Shown: positions 1 to 10,083, counted from the first letter of the stretch. The stretch is 64,000 bases of DNA from Strigamia acuminata (GCA_949358305.1 OX442314.1:55003369-55067368); one strand, 5' to 3'. Numbers and translations are program-made. Notes: a model not told the origin generated them from the letters alone.

Positions 1-169
1 AGACGAAAAAGTAGACGAAAGTAGACGAAAAGTAGAAGAAGTAGAAAAAGCGACGATTGTTTTTGGCAACGGAAGCGGAGTTCGGGGTAGCAAATAGCGC
101 GTGGACGGTTCGGGAAACGAGAGTCGATTCGCTGGAACAACACGTGTTACGAAGGTTAGCCGAATTGCG

Positions 170-1588
170 ATGGCCGGAACAAAAGCGATTTTAGAAAAAT
201 TCCTACGCGAAGAAATTCCAACATCTAGATGGATGAAGATTGAAGAAGAAGCGGCGCGATTAACAGCAGAATTTACGGCGATATGGAACCAGTCGTTGGA
301 AAAAAAGACGAAAGAAGTGAAGAACACGACGAAGTTGCCACGTGTTACGAAGATTACGAACGAAAAGAGGGCCGCATCAAAGGCAGTTTTAGCAAAGATC
401 AGACGTAGAGAATTTCCAACTGAGGCTGAGTGGGACAAGTTAAGAATCGAAGATATCAAGCCACTGTTGGTTGGGCGGAATATTGCGCTGTCGAAACGAA
501 AGCGCAATATGATTATCGCGTTGCGACAAGCCGTAATTATAGAGCTAGGAGTCGCAGAAGAGGACATAAACGACGAAGAAGATGACGAAAGCGATGAAGA
601 GGAGACGGCTCAAAGCGAAGATGAAATTGCGGCGAAGCCGGTAACAGGAATCAACGACGGACCGAGGGAAATCGCGATGAACGAGGTCGACACGAAAGCA
701 CGAGTAGCTGCCGAAGAAATCAACTCGGGCAAGTCGGTGACAGCGGAAGAAACGGGGATCGTGTTGGCGATAATTCACGACGAAGACGCAATCGAGACGA
801 GTCCAGACGATGCAAGATCGGAAGAATTGGATGCGCAGCCAGTGGAATTTGACGGAAACAACGCGTTGGACGGGCTCCTGCCGGGCAGAGAAGCACGATA
901 CGCGACGTTCGAGGGCGGCGGAGATAGACGCGATTTCCGAGCCGAAGAAGACGGGACAAATGCCGAAACATTTAAATCGAATCTAAATGCAAAGACGGAT
1001 GAATTAGGCATGAATTTAGATGGAATCGACTTGAGATCTGAAGCGAGTGAGACGAGTCCGGATGAAATTAACGTAGGCCTAGGAATGGCGGGATCAAACG
1101 GCGATGGAGGGATGGAAAACCAACGACGAAGGAACGGAAAACGACGGAAAATTAGAATAACGAGCGGCGATGCAACGGGGACGCGAGCGGAAGAGAAGGA
1201 GGTGGCGTTGATTCGACCCACCAGAGGCGTAGAGGATCGGAAAACGGGCCACGAGAATAAAACGAGCGGTGAGAAAAAGCGCAGGCAAAGAGTTGGAAAC
1301 AAGACAAATCGAAATCGGCGTACGAGACTCAAATCAAGTGATCGGATGAGGAAATGGAGGTTCAAAGACGACGCAATGTCGGGAGCAGAGGACAAGGCGT
1401 CGGCGAGGACGCCGACGTTTAGTCGGATGACCGAGTGTGGAGTTTTTCGGGTTTCGACGGGCGATAACGATCGCCAGGGGGCGGGCGGACATACGCGAAT
1501 ATGTCCGATAGACGTTTTGGGGGTAGACAGCCAATTGGGGGCTGTTCCTTGTGGTCAGCCAATCAGGGCTGACCAGTCTCATATTTAA
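170..1588 (+). CDS. Highly charged hypothetical protein, possibly a retroelement gag
   Basis: I do not recognise a family with confidence. The frame is open from 101, but the first ATG is at 170 (MAGTKAIL), giving 472 residues. The N-terminal 130 residues contain two weakly similar blocks, each a VTK motif followed by a helix and an acidic-basic stretch. The second, around DIKPLLVGRNIALSKRKRN, has the look of a SAP-like DNA-binding helix pair. A long acidic middle follows, then a very basic tail rich in RRK, KKRRQR and NRRTR. The ORF ends just before LTR-like hairpins and an AATAAA signal. This would fit a gag gene running into a 3' LTR, but no protease or RT follows. A fast-evolving host gene is the alternative. 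Confidence 0.4.
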   Translation: MAGTKAILEKFLREEIPTSRWMKIEEEAARLTAEFTAIWNQSLEKKTKEVKNTTKLPRVTKITNEKRAASKAVLAKIRRREFPTEAEWDKLRIEDIKPLLVGRNIALSKRKRNMIIALRQAVIIELGVAEEDINDEEDDESDEEETAQSEDEIAAKPVTGINDGPREIAMNEVDTKARVAAEEINSGKSVTAEETGIVLAIIHDEDAIETSPDDARSEELDAQPVEFDGNNALDGLLPGREARYATFEGGGDRRDFRAEEDGTNAETFKSNLNAKTDELGMNLDGIDLRSEASETSPDEINVGLGMAGSNGDGGMENQRRRNGKRRKIRITSGDATGTRAEEKEVALIRPTRGVEDRKTGHENKTSGEKKRRQRVGNKTNRNRRTRLKSSDRMRKWRFKDDAMSGAEDKASARTPTFSRMTECGVFRVSTGDNDRQGAGGHTRICPIDVLGVDSQLGAVPCGQPIRADQSHI

Positions 1589-1680
1589 ATGTAATAATTT
1601 GTAATAAAGAGCACTTTGAATTTAACAAGCTAGTGTGTGCGTCGCGGACCAGCGGGTCCGCCACTTTGTTTATTTGGGGT
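1487..1680 (+). promoter_or_regulatory. LTR-like region with two perfect hairpins and a poly(A) signal
   Basis: Two perfect inverted repeats sit side by side. GGACATA/TATGTCC (1487-1493 and 1500-1506) has a 6-nt loop, and GGTCAGCC/GGCTGACC (1553-1560 and 1567-1574) also has a 6-nt loop. An AT-rich stretch and AATAAA (1603-1608) follow. The order of hairpins, AT-rich box and poly(A) signal is what U3-R of an LTR looks like. No second copy is in the window, so LTR borders cannot be set. Confidence 0.3.
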
Positions 1681-1843
1681 CAGCTAGTAATGGTTTACAT
1701 ATTTTTAAAAAACATAAAAATTTAATTACAAATTGTTTTTCACTTGTCTTACAGCCTTCTCTGTTCCCGAGACGGAATAACAAGGTAATTCTAATCCTTT
1801 ACGGTTTTGATCCCTTTTGTTTACCTGTTATTTCACAGGTTAT

Positions 1844-2071
1844 ATGGCCTCCAATTTTAATAATAATTTGCCCCCACCGAGTTTGGACGATGCCAAAAAG
1901 GCAGCAGAAATTTTAAAAGCCTTTGCTTGGTCTCAAGAGTGCGCTCCTTTAACAATACTTTCTTATGGAGCACATTCACTAATCTGCAGAATGATTGTCG
2001 ACTGCATGATTAGTCAAATTCAAGCTAAAAAGCAAGTTAAAATTGACAATTATTTTTATAAGATGCTTTAA
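1844..2071 (+). CDS. Small hypothetical ORF after a splice-acceptor-like site
   Basis: A 75-codon ORF starts at the ATG at 1844, shortly after a good acceptor-like sequence (TTATTTCACAG). It begins with an asparagine/proline-rich stretch and continues with an amphipathic segment. A double AATAAA-like signal lies within 40 bases of the stop. It could be the last exon of an unknown gene or a chance ORF. No family is recognised. Confidence 0.25.
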   Translation: MASNFNNNLPPPSLDDAKKAAEILKAFAWSQECAPLTILSYGAHSLICRMIVDCMISQIQAKKQVKIDNYFYKML

Positions 2072-2137
2072 ATGTGTATTTGTTTAGAAATAAATAAAAA
2101 AAATTATTATTACAATGTAGAATTCTTTTCACTCTCT

Positions 2138-2263
2138 CTAGACCGGCCACGCGGCATTTGTGCGGTCCGGAGAGCGTACGATTTCAGAACTGGACAATTC
2201 TCGGACCAAACAATTTTTTGGGTCCCGTCCGATGTCTGGGCTACGCAGCCTACACTGTATAAT
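2138..2263 (+). repeat. Right-end fragment of the TCCGGAC foldback family
   Basis: The sequence matches the right arm of the complete foldback at 59,150-59,819. It has the same ACTCTCTCTAG entry, TCCGGA-type motifs, and an ending GGGCTACGCAGCCTACACTG followed by TATAATTA. No left arm is visible upstream, so this is a truncated copy. A shorter piece of the same arm occurs near 38,987-39,030. Confidence 0.6.
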
Positions 2264-2439
2264 TAAACGTGGGCATTTAATTATACGAGTTATTAAATGT
2301 GGGCGTTTTGGTAAGTTGTGCAAGTCACGGGAAAAAACAGAACTTAATACAGTGCTCGAGTGTGCAAATATGAGAAGCTTTGACCGTCTAGTAACTCCAC
2401 CAACAGTGGACTGCCAAATATTGTTAAATAACTTACCTA

Positions 2440-2822
2440 TACTCAAAACCACCACAACGTTGATCTATTTCAGCCTGTTTACGCCTAACTGTGTACTGTG
2501 TTCTGCTACGTGGAAAAGTAGTTCTGTTTATTTTTAATGAGTTTAAGTATAAAAAGTGATTAGATTGATGGATTTTATTTAATTGGTAATAAAATGTTTA
2601 TTTTATTTGCTAAATAACCTTTTCCCCCTTTTAATCAATCAATTAATGTAAGTATAGTTTGTTGGTTTCTTTTGGCAGGTAAACAAAGGTTTTGTTTTTA
2701 TTGCTTGTTTATGCCTAGTTAGAATACAATTCTGGTGTTACGAGCTACTTTTTTGTGCCACTAAACAAGTGATACGGCTCGACCAATAGGGAAATAGATC
2801 AACGTTGTGGTGGTTTTGAGTA
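2440..2822. mobile_element. 383-bp MITE with perfect 32-bp terminal inverted repeats
   Basis: Bases 2440-2471 and 2791-2822 are exact reverse complements (32 bp, starting TACTCAAAACC). The interior is AT-rich and noncoding. The flanks carry ACCTA on both sides (2435-2439 and 2824-2828), consistent with a short target duplication. The segment near 3640-3665 is a paralogous copy of the flanks without the element (AACTTACCTAGCTATTC), acting as an empty-site reference. Superfamily not assigned. Confidence 0.8.
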
Positions 2823-2882
2823 CACCTATTCAATTTAATTAATATTTTTATATAACTAGTTTTAGAGGTAGATACATAGCTG

Positions 2883-3308
2883 TTGCTATGCTGTGTTATT
2901 TTTTATATAATTACTTCAATGAGTCAAAATAAAAACCTAGTAAGAGTTTTTTTTTCTGGACCTTCAGCGACAACGGTGACAGTTCAGGGAATTAGGTGTG
3001 ACCGTCGGAATTGTTTCCACAAGATTGGAATAACTGTACGTGTAGGTACCGTATTTCCACTACCTGAAGCTACACAGACTGAAGAAGGTCGATCATCTCA
3101 CAGATCCATAAGGGTGAGAGGTCACTCAATATCATCTGCACCAGTACTTCATGCAGGAAGTGCTCGAGTCTGTGCAAATATGAGAAGCTTTGCCCGTCTA
3201 GTAACTCCACCAACGGTGACCGGGCAGCAAACCCGCGCAACTGCAAGTAAAATTACTTCGATAAAAAATGTGGGTCTTGCCGAAACAAAGAGACAACCTC
3301 CAACGTAA
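2883..3308 (+). CDS. Exon-like hypothetical ORF ending near a splice donor
   Basis: An open frame with a plausible sub-start at MSQNKNLVRVFF runs to about 3304. There the sequence CAAC|GTAAGT resembles a donor. Codons are less AT-biased than the surroundings. A stretch near residues 95-115 (CANMRSFARLVTPPTV) recurs in a diverged copy at about 2352-2410, showing local duplication. A further short possible exon (MAPPQSKPTQQPQK, then GTAAGT) lies at about 3400-3442. The function is unknown, and these may be parts of one decayed gene. Confidence 0.3.
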   Translation: MLCCVIFYIITSMSQNKNLVRVFFSGPSATTVTVQGIRCDRRNCFHKIGITVRVGTVFPLPEATQTEEGRSSHRSIRVRGHSISSAPVLHAGSARVCANMRSFARLVTPPTVTGQQTRATASKITSIKNVGLAETKRQPPT

Positions 3309-3722
3309 GTTTTTTGAATTGTGTAAAAAAAAAATTTTAATTTTTAAAGTGATGGAAATATCCTGTCACACCGTGACTAGAAGATAAAAATTGAAAGAAA
3401 TGGCACCGCCACAGAGTAAACCGACACAGCAACCACAAAAGTAAGTCCTGGGATAGTCTGTTAAAATCCACGTGATTCTTCGTATTAATGAGGCTTGTCG
3501 CCAGTTTGTGAAGGTCAAACAAATTTACCCGTGTTCCATCACTTTAAGCAGGTAACGATGGAGAGAACCGCCAAGCTTCAGTTAACAGAAGCGATCCGTA
3601 TCCGAACCGCGTAAGGTCGAAACTTGGACGCCAAATATTGTTAAATAACTTACCTAGCTATTCAATTTAATTAATATTTTTATATGACTAGTTTTAGAAG
3701 TAGATACATAGTCCAAGGCATG

Positions 3723-3958
3723 TTCCTTTACAAACGATCAGTGGACGGAAGGGAAGTTATGAATTACATATTGCCCGCACGTTTCCAAGCCTTGTTGGGG
3801 CTGCGTCCGATTGTAACCGGATTTTGATTCAACACGAGACCTATTGGCGTAAAACCATACAGGCAGCGGCTCAGACCGGAGTGAGGCCCATAATTGACAA
3901 TATCCGCCTCTAGGATGTTTGGTCATGCTCCCCGGTACGCGTACCCCGTCTCTACCGA
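3723..3958 (+). pseudogene. Decayed coding fragment of unknown family
   Basis: One frame reads as a protein-like stretch for about 60 codons (ARTFPSLVGAASDCNRIL, then RKTIQAAAQTGVRPIIDNIRL). It is broken by a TAG and reads on for about 25 more codons. The composition is far less AT-rich than its flanks. It lies just left of a Tc1-derived MITE. I cannot name the family; an endogenised or transposon gene is the likeliest source. Confidence 0.3.
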
Positions 3959-3994
3959 ACTATTTTCAATGTTTTCCGGCCCGTGAGGTGCCAA

Positions 3995-4493
3995 TACTAC
4001 TCAAACCCAGGTGTAAGTGGTCACCTCGTTTCAGTGTGTAATCAAATGTTTATTTCAAGTTTTTCAAGTTCAGTGTAAATGAAAAATGATTCTAAACATA
4101 AAGTCAAGTCAATTGCTCAGTTTTCAAACCCATCACATTTAAGTTTTGACTTGGCCTGTGGGGCTCGATCACTCCAGAATATTGTCAAGAACTAATAGAA
4201 ACCATGTCAGACCGTATTCAGGCAGGAATTAATGCTAAAGATGATGTTACAAAATATTAAAATGACTTGACCACTTTCACTTGTGTCAAATAACTCAACT
4301 GAAATCAGTCATAACTTTTTTGTTTATTTGTTTATTTTGGTTTTGTTTTTTTTGAATTAAAGTAAATTCAGTGTATTTTTCAACCCTCATGTGCAAATTT
4401 ATTTATTTATTACACTAAACCTGAAAAACTTGAAATAAACATTTGATTACACACTGAAAAGAGGTGACCACTTACACCTGGGTTTGAGTAGTA
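3995..4493. mobile_element. Tc1/mariner-derived MITE with about 80-bp inverted ends
   Basis: The ends (3995-4075 and 4413-4493) are nearly exact reverse complements over about 80 bp. They begin TACTACTCAAACCCAGGTG, with TA at both borders. The interior keeps the last codons of a Tc1 transposase, reading NCQELIETMSDRIQAGINAK with DDVTKY and a stop. These match the C-terminus of the Tc1 ORF at 54,108-54,836. It is therefore an internally deleted Tc1 element, not a random MITE. Confidence 0.8.
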
Positions 4494-4559
4494 GATATCC
4501 GGTCTGCTCCTGCGCCTGTTATCACCCCGAGCCTACATTCTCAGGCACACAAGAGGCGT

Positions 4560-5905
4560 GGAAGATTAATTACCGGTAATCACAGTAGAAAGAAAGAAAA
4601 TCTAATTTTCAAATTGCAAATATTTAAATATACCCATATCTAATATTTATCGCCTTAAAGAATATTTCTGTTGGTGAGGAAAGGAATGTGAATGGATTAA
4701 AATGTAAAAAATATTCATTCTTTCACTGCAACTGAATTAATTGATGTTTAATTAGTTAAAGCAATGAATTGTTAAGTGTTTAGAATGGACACCATGTTAA
4801 AATTGCTTCATGCTGCATTCATAGAATGGAAAACAGTCTTACAACAGCAGTATCATGGATTTGGTAAACGCTACATCCGTTAACTAGAATGCAGGCTAAC
4901 AATACCAAAGAATAAAATTCAAATTCAAATCACTTGACCAGAGCTCTCATTCAGCACCACTGCAATAACTGACCAGTGGCCCAGGGGCAACCACGAGGGG
5001 GTAGAGAGTTGGATTTCCTGCCCCCATTTCACAAAATAAAGTATCTTCGTAAAATCTTCAATGAAACGAATCAAATTATCAAATTACGTCCACGCGGCTC
5101 ACTAGAAATCACATAATGGAGGCAGCAACGACCTGGTAAATTGAACACAGAAAATATAAATATTGTATCCACACAACTCCTTGATTAAACACTTACCAAC
5201 CTAAAAAGCTTGAAATTAAATCAATTTGAATAAATACCCAATGACGACGATAAACGAGAAAACGAAGGCGTGCCAACTCACGGAAAGAACATCTTCGGCG
5301 ACAATGGCGGCGGCAACGGCCTGATAAATTGAACAAAGAAAAATAAAAATTCTATCCATACAACTCCTTGAATGTGCACCTACCAATGAGAAAAGCTTTA
5401 AATTAAACAAATTTGAATAAATACCCGAGTAAAAACATCCTCGTTGAATTTCAGTCAGGTGAATCAAACCAGGCGATATCAACTCTACACCAATTTAGAA
5501 AAGGTTTCGATATCAATCCCGAAAGTATTTCAAACCACACCATCAACCAGAACTTGGAAACAAGACGATCTAGAATAAAATTACTCGCAATTTAACTGAA
5601 GAAAAATAGAAGAAATGAATGAGAAAACCAATCGAGAATGCGACGTAAACCAACAAACCGCTTGGCTCCATTGTGATAACTGAGCGACGGGGTTCACATT
5701 TCGAGGAACACGGCTATATTTTAAATATAGAAACAATCCAATGACGCCTAATCGTCTGGATTTATTCTTTTCGACAGATTATGTATAATTAATTACTGTA
5801 AAAATTAAATTATTTACCTAAATAAATTGAAAAAGTATTCGTTTAAATCGGAAACTATTCAAATCCTATCATTTCGTCGCAATTTCTTCAGTAATCATGA
5901 TCACC
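4560..5905 (+). repeat. Unclassified dispersed repeat, copy 1 of 3
   Basis: About 1.35 kb matches 25,340-26,450 and 57,310-58,448. Each copy starts near GGAAGATTAATTACCGGTAA and contains a short ORF beginning MDTMLKLLHAAFIEW. In this copy the ORF carries two stops. A tail ends near TTTCGTCGCAATTTCTTCAG. Inside the unit there are diverged tandem sub-blocks with the motif AATGGCGGAGGC. No transposase, RT or clear terminal repeat was found. It may be a TRIM-like LTR derivative or a nonautonomous DNA element. Confidence 0.7.
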
Positions 5906-6317
5906 GATGTTCTCAAATGAGCTCGGTCTTCGGAAAACCTGACATTATTGATCCGGTAGACGTAAAACCCGATTATTGTCGATAGCGGACATCAGTTATT
6001 ATACGAAAAGAAAACAAAAACTGCAGTTTGTCTGAATCTAGTTTTATTTTCAAATCTCCATTTGAATGCAATAAATCAAAATTCAGAAAATATTACAAAA
6101 ATAAAAAAAAAATAAAATAAATATATAAAAATAAATATTTGTATATACACATAGAAAAAATAAAAAATAAAAAATCCCCTCACACTCCCTCTCAACTTTT
6201 ATATCCATATATACAACCATACATATTTTTTTACACTTTTCCAATAAATTTTGCTATTTTTTTCAACATTTTTTTCAACATTTTCCCCAACATTTTATCT
6301 ACAAAAAAAAAAAACCC

Positions 6318-7499
6318 TCACAAATTCAACTCCTCCTCAGTAACCCAAACCCCATCCGGCCCCACCTCGTGCCTCAGCGTAAAACTCCCATCCGTCTTCA
6401 TCTCCGGATGTTGCTGCAAAATCGCCTCCACCGTCTCCTTATCCAAAACGCAAAAAATATGCAAAGACTTCAAACAACTGCACCGATCCGACAGAATCAG
6501 CAGCGCAGCGTTCAACTCTTTGCTGGGCCTCGTCTGCACGATCAGCTTCTTCAGCGTCTTCGCGTAATGCTGCGAAGCCAACCGTATCTCGTCGTGTATG
6601 AAGGTGAAAGTCTCCAACCGCAAAACCGAGCACGGGATCTCCGGCTTGAGCACCTGCGAGATCTTATGCAACGGACACGTGTGGTCGAACCTCAGCGTGA
6701 CCCTCAACTCGGGCAAGTGCTCCACCAGGGTCTTCCACACCCCTGACGCAAGATCCTTCGTATATTTCTCCTCCCGCCGACACGTGATGCCCAAATGTTG
6801 CAGGGGGTCGCGATCCTCCTCGATGAACGCCAGGAGGACCTGCTCGGAGAGACTGCAGTTGAGCAGGCGCAGGTCCGTGAGGTTGCGGCACTTTTTCACC
6901 AGGTTCAAGATGCACACGGGGGTGACCTTGCACACCAGGGGGCTGTTCTGTATGTTGAAGTACTCCAGCTTCGGGTGGTTGGTGGCGAGCGCCTCGAAGA
7001 GCGCGTCGTCGAACAGGAAGGGGAGTCCGCTCAGGTCGACGCAGCGGAGCGACGTGAGGAGCGTCACGTTGTTCGGGGGGATGCCGAAGAGACACTGGAG
7101 GGCGCCGACGAACTCTAGGCCCGCGTAGAAGAGCGGGTTGCGTCCGGAACACTGCACGATGAACTTCTCGAGCCGGCGTTGCGGGCAGCGGGCGAGGGCG
7201 CGGATGGTGGCGCACGCCATCTCGCGGTTGTACGACTCATACTGGTCGAGCTGGATGCGGATGGAGCGGAGGTGTTCGCCGTGCGAGTTGATGCAGGCCG
7301 CGTGCCGCTTGTCTTCGGGAGTGCTGAATCGGAACGTGTACTTGCGCCAGTTGTACGGGCTCAGGAAGTGCTCGTACCACGAGGCGCAAGCGAGGGCCGC
7401 GTGGAATTGGTCGGCCCGCGACAAGTAGCTCAGAATTTGCAAGATTATGTGGTCAGGTAGGTCTTGCCAGCCCGTTGAGTTCAGGCGAAGGCAGGCCAT
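6318..7499 (-). CDS. F-box and leucine-rich-repeat protein, FBXO39-like
   Basis: 393 residues, apparently intact. An F-box near residues 11-50 (WQDLPDHIILQILSYLSRAD, then FHAALACASWYEHFL) should bind Skp1 in an SCF ubiquitin ligase. Residues about 130-330 hold irregular leucine-rich repeats (LTSLRCVDLSGLPFL, CRNLTDLRLLNCSLS, CSCLKSLHIFCVLD) that would recruit the substrate. This layout fits FBXO33/FBXO39-type proteins. The reading frame is markedly GC-richer than its flanks. The ATG at 7499 lies two bases after a good acceptor (TTTCTCCTCCCCAG), so this is a 3' terminal exon with an upstream exon at 7587 and beyond. Substrate unknown. Confidence 0.85.
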   Translation of the reverse strand: MACLRLNSTGWQDLPDHIILQILSYLSRADQFHAALACASWYEHFLSPYNWRKYTFRFSTPEDKRHAACINSHGEHLRSIRIQLDQYESYNREMACATIRALARCPQRRLEKFIVQCSGRNPLFYAGLEFVGALQCLFGIPPNNVTLLTSLRCVDLSGLPFLFDDALFEALATNHPKLEYFNIQNSPLVCKVTPVCILNLVKKCRNLTDLRLLNCSLSEQVLLAFIEEDRDPLQHLGITCRREEKYTKDLASGVWKTLVEHLPELRVTLRFDHTCPLHKISQVLKPEIPCSVLRLETFTFIHDEIRLASQHYAKTLKKLIVQTRPSKELNAALLILSDRCSCLKSLHIFCVLDKETVEAILQQHPEMKTDGSFTLRHEVGPDGVWVTEEELNL

Positions 7500-7586
7500 T
7501 CCTGGGGAGGAGAAAAATGGAATAAATGCGTGTGTTTTGGTGGTGGGATTGGTGAGATTTGGTTAAATTTTGTTTGTTTTTCTTAC

Positions 7587-7761
7587 CTTCAAGCCCATTG
7601 CAAATCCTAGTCCGATTCAAACGACGGCCTCCATCGGCTGCGGTGATGGTTTTGGAATTCTGGTGGTAAAACAAACGAAACAATGCTACCTTGTAGCATT
7701 CTCGTATTGTTTTCACAGCTGAAATAATGAGAGCCACCGAAATTTGAATAATGTACTTCAT
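7587..7761 (-). other. Probable 5' exon of the F-box gene
   Basis: Reading minus, the segment ends in GAAG|GTAAGA at 7587/7586, a strong donor. It pairs with the acceptor at 7503-7502 over an 83-bp intron. Splicing keeps frame: an ATG at 7761 would give about 60 extra residues starting MKYIIQISVALII before the internal Met. Whether this is 5' UTR or an N-terminal hydrophobic extension cannot be decided here; the internal Met directly before the F-box is the conventional start. Confidence 0.5.
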
Positions 7762-8322
7762 TTGTTCCGAAGAGAGCGATTCGTGGGCGAAAAGAATTCT
7801 TGCAAAAGTGAGGATAAGAACAGCAGCGGCGGCACGTGTGAGAAGCGAAACAAAAATAGCTGGATTAACAATGATGACATCATAATAATCATCATCATCA
7901 AGATGGATGTTTGGGAAATTACTTGTACTAGTTAAAATCGAGGAAGCAAATGGAGCTGAAATATACTCGTTCAGTAGTGGTGGAAGAATAATCGTGTACT
8001 AGGCCGTCGAAATTTATTTCTCAGTATAAAAGAATTACTTATACGTGCACAAACAATGAAAACTCGATGAAAACGTCTGAAAGGCATCACAAGTGCAGTT
8101 TTGTGGCAAATGAATGTATTTTTTGTGTTAAAAAATTTAATTTTTGGGCAAAATAGGTGCAAAAAAATGCATTTTTGCACCCACACTGCTGTATTGATTA
8201 AATTGATAAAAACAATGATTTTATTAAATTTTAAACCCAAAGATAAGAAGAAAAATTCGTGATTAATTTACTCATGGAAATAAAAAAAATTAAATTCTTA
8301 AATTGTATGTTGTTGCTAGCTA

Positions 8323-8949
8323 TTAATACGGCGACGACCAATATCGAGTGCTAGGTCTTCGAGTGGCCCCATAACCCCCTCTTGCATTCGGCCGAAATCG
8401 AGCGCCACTGCCTCTAAACGGGGCCCGATATTGTCGTCTCGGTGGCCGGTTTGTCGCCGTATAAATGCCCGGTCGGTTGGTGCGTTTCGCGCACACCTTA
8501 ATCGCTCTGCCCCTGAACAGAGATTCGTCCATGGCCAAAGCGACCGCCACCGAATCCGAATCGGCGAACTCCATGTACGCAAATCCCTTGGGATGACCCG
8601 TGAACTTGTCGGCCATTATGGTAACTCTATCGACCGCTCCGCATCCGACGAAATGTCGTTCCAATTCGTCCGCCGTCGTCCCGTAGTCGACGTTTCCGAC
8701 GTAGATGGATCGCGAATCCGACTCCGCCGCGTCTATTACCGGTGATTGCGAACCGGAAGATCGGCCACGACTTAACAGAAGTCCTATGTCCACTTGCTCT
8801 TGCTTCAATTTGGCCACTTCCTCTTCAATTTCTTTCGCCGGGCCTCTGAATTCTTTCAGCGGCGAATCGGCATCGTTGCCATCCGCAACAACTTTTTCAT
8901 CGTAGTCCAATGAATCGTTCATTTCTACGTCTCCGTTCATTTCCGCCAT
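8323..8949 (-). CDS. Pabp2: Nuclear poly(A)-binding protein 2 (PABPN1/Pabp2 type), intronless
   Basis: 208 residues. An acidic N-terminus is followed by a short coiled coil (KEIEEEVAKLKQEQVDIGLL). Next is a single RRM with RNP2 IYVGNV and RNP1 KGFAYMEF, then the conserved FRGRAIKVCAKRTNRPG and an arginine-rich C-terminus ending RYWSSPY. This is the order found in PABPN1, which stimulates poly(A) polymerase and sets poly(A) length in the nucleus. The ORF has no intron, whereas PABPN1 genes normally have several, so the copy may be retroposition-derived. It is nevertheless intact and has its own promoter. A second copy lies at 27,190-27,789. Confidence 0.85.
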   Translation of the reverse strand: MAEMNGDVEMNDSLDYDEKVVADGNDADSPLKEFRGPAKEIEEEVAKLKQEQVDIGLLLSRGRSSGSQSPVIDAAESDSRSIYVGNVDYGTTADELERHFVGCGAVDRVTIMADKFTGHPKGFAYMEFADSDSVAVALAMDESLFRGRAIKVCAKRTNRPGIYTATNRPPRRQYRAPFRGSGARFRPNARGGYGATRRPSTRYWSSPY

Positions 8950-8999
8950 TTGAAAGTAAATGTGTTGCGTGTTGGTTCGGGTTTACAACGACTCTAAGA

Positions 9000-9028
9000 G
9001 ACTGAAGAACAAAAAATTTCTTTTTATA
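9000..9028 (-). promoter_or_regulatory. Core promoter of the PABPN1-like gene: TATA box and initiator
   Basis: On the minus strand TATAAAAAG (9028-9020) lies 25 bases upstream of the A in TCAGTC (9005-9000), an arthropod-type initiator. The ATG is about 50 bases further down. The same TATA-initiator pair is preserved in the duplicate at 27,840-27,868. Confidence 0.6.
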
Positions 9029-9094
9029 CGACAATGCAATACGTCGTTTATGCGTCTAGTCATCCGATTGTGACGGTTATCAAACGTTATAGTT

Positions 9095-9754
9095 CCAATA
9101 TCAGCAGTCGGCACCAAATGGCGCCGATAGACCGAAAGTGCGCGAGACTTAATTTAAAATAAATGCCACGCTTTAAATATAAAAAGGTGTGCAGCGTTGC
9201 CAGCGCTTTATATTTCTAGCGTTTTCATTTTCAGCGTTTTTGTAGTTTTAAATTTTGGTTTTCAGCGTTTTTGGTTTTTGCTATTCTTTTATTCATCAAC
9301 AAAACAAATGCGAATGTATCAGTGCAAAATAACATTACTTCTTCCTCATTTTATTCATTCGGTCTCCCGCGCTAACCAAACAGTTCTTCATGCATGTTTC
9401 ATAAACATAGTTGGTGCAGTGTCTCCCTGCAGAGCACAAACTCAACGCAGCTGCAAAATTGACGGAAAAAAAAAATTCAAAATACAAAATTATTGATAAA
9501 CTATCTGTACACTTACTACAAATCACACTACATATTTCTGGATTAACGTTGGGAAAAGCCATCTTCCCTTTTCTTCCCATCCAATTAAAACCCGAAGCAA
9601 CCTCCGACGTTACTATTTTCTTCATCATCCTATTGATGCAGTCCTCTATGCACGAACCACCGCAGTTGTCGTATTATCAGGAATGAATAAATGACTGATC
9701 AGTGTGGTTAACAACTAACAAGTGTTTATTCAAGTGAAAGACAATGGTTTATAC
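9095..9754. other. Intergenic stretch with an AGCGTTTTT-rich low-complexity block
   Basis: No supported gene. From about 9,195 to 9,285 the strand is T-rich with repeated CAGCGTTTTT-like words. The same vocabulary recurs at 46,830-46,935 inside the hAT-type foldback. The remaining short ORFs look incidental. Confidence 0.4.
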
Positions 9755-10060
9755 AGGGTGAAAGAAAAGTCTGTTCCGCTGCAAATATTTCCTGAGCAAT
9801 TGCATCTAGGCCGACATTGATGAAGCGATCGCAGAGGAAGTTGGGTGAGAGCAATCCAATGATATCATCAAATTTGACCTTAAAGGACATTTTCAAGATC
9901 ATTCACTTGCTAACTTCTAAACCAATCAAGTTAGAGAAAAATTTTCAATCAGAAAGTTGTAGAGCACCATCAAATTAGTACTATCCAATTTATCTTAGTC
10001 ACCCTTGAGTTAAATGTTTTTTGGAAACAAATCAACTGAAATAAAGCCGGCGATTGTGGT
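9755..10060. mobile_element. Half of an ACAGGGTG-type foldback element
   Basis: The block starts TACAGGGTGAAAGAAAAGTC and continues through CACCATCAAATTAGTAC and TTATCTTAGTCACCC. It parallels the left half of the complete element at 39,079-39,827. No matching right arm follows, so it is truncated. Confidence 0.55.
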
Positions 10061-10083
10061 AAATTCCAAACGAATTTTTGATA

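Noticed and set aside
775-1395. 206-codon minus-strand ORF opposite the gag-like ORF
   Set aside because: The codon bias of the plus-strand frame keeps it open; its translation is serine/phenylalanine-rich with no protein pattern.
6598-7215. Long open frames on both strands overlapping the F-box gene
   Set aside because: They are GC-driven shadows of the minus-strand F-box frame with arginine-rich, pattern-free translations.
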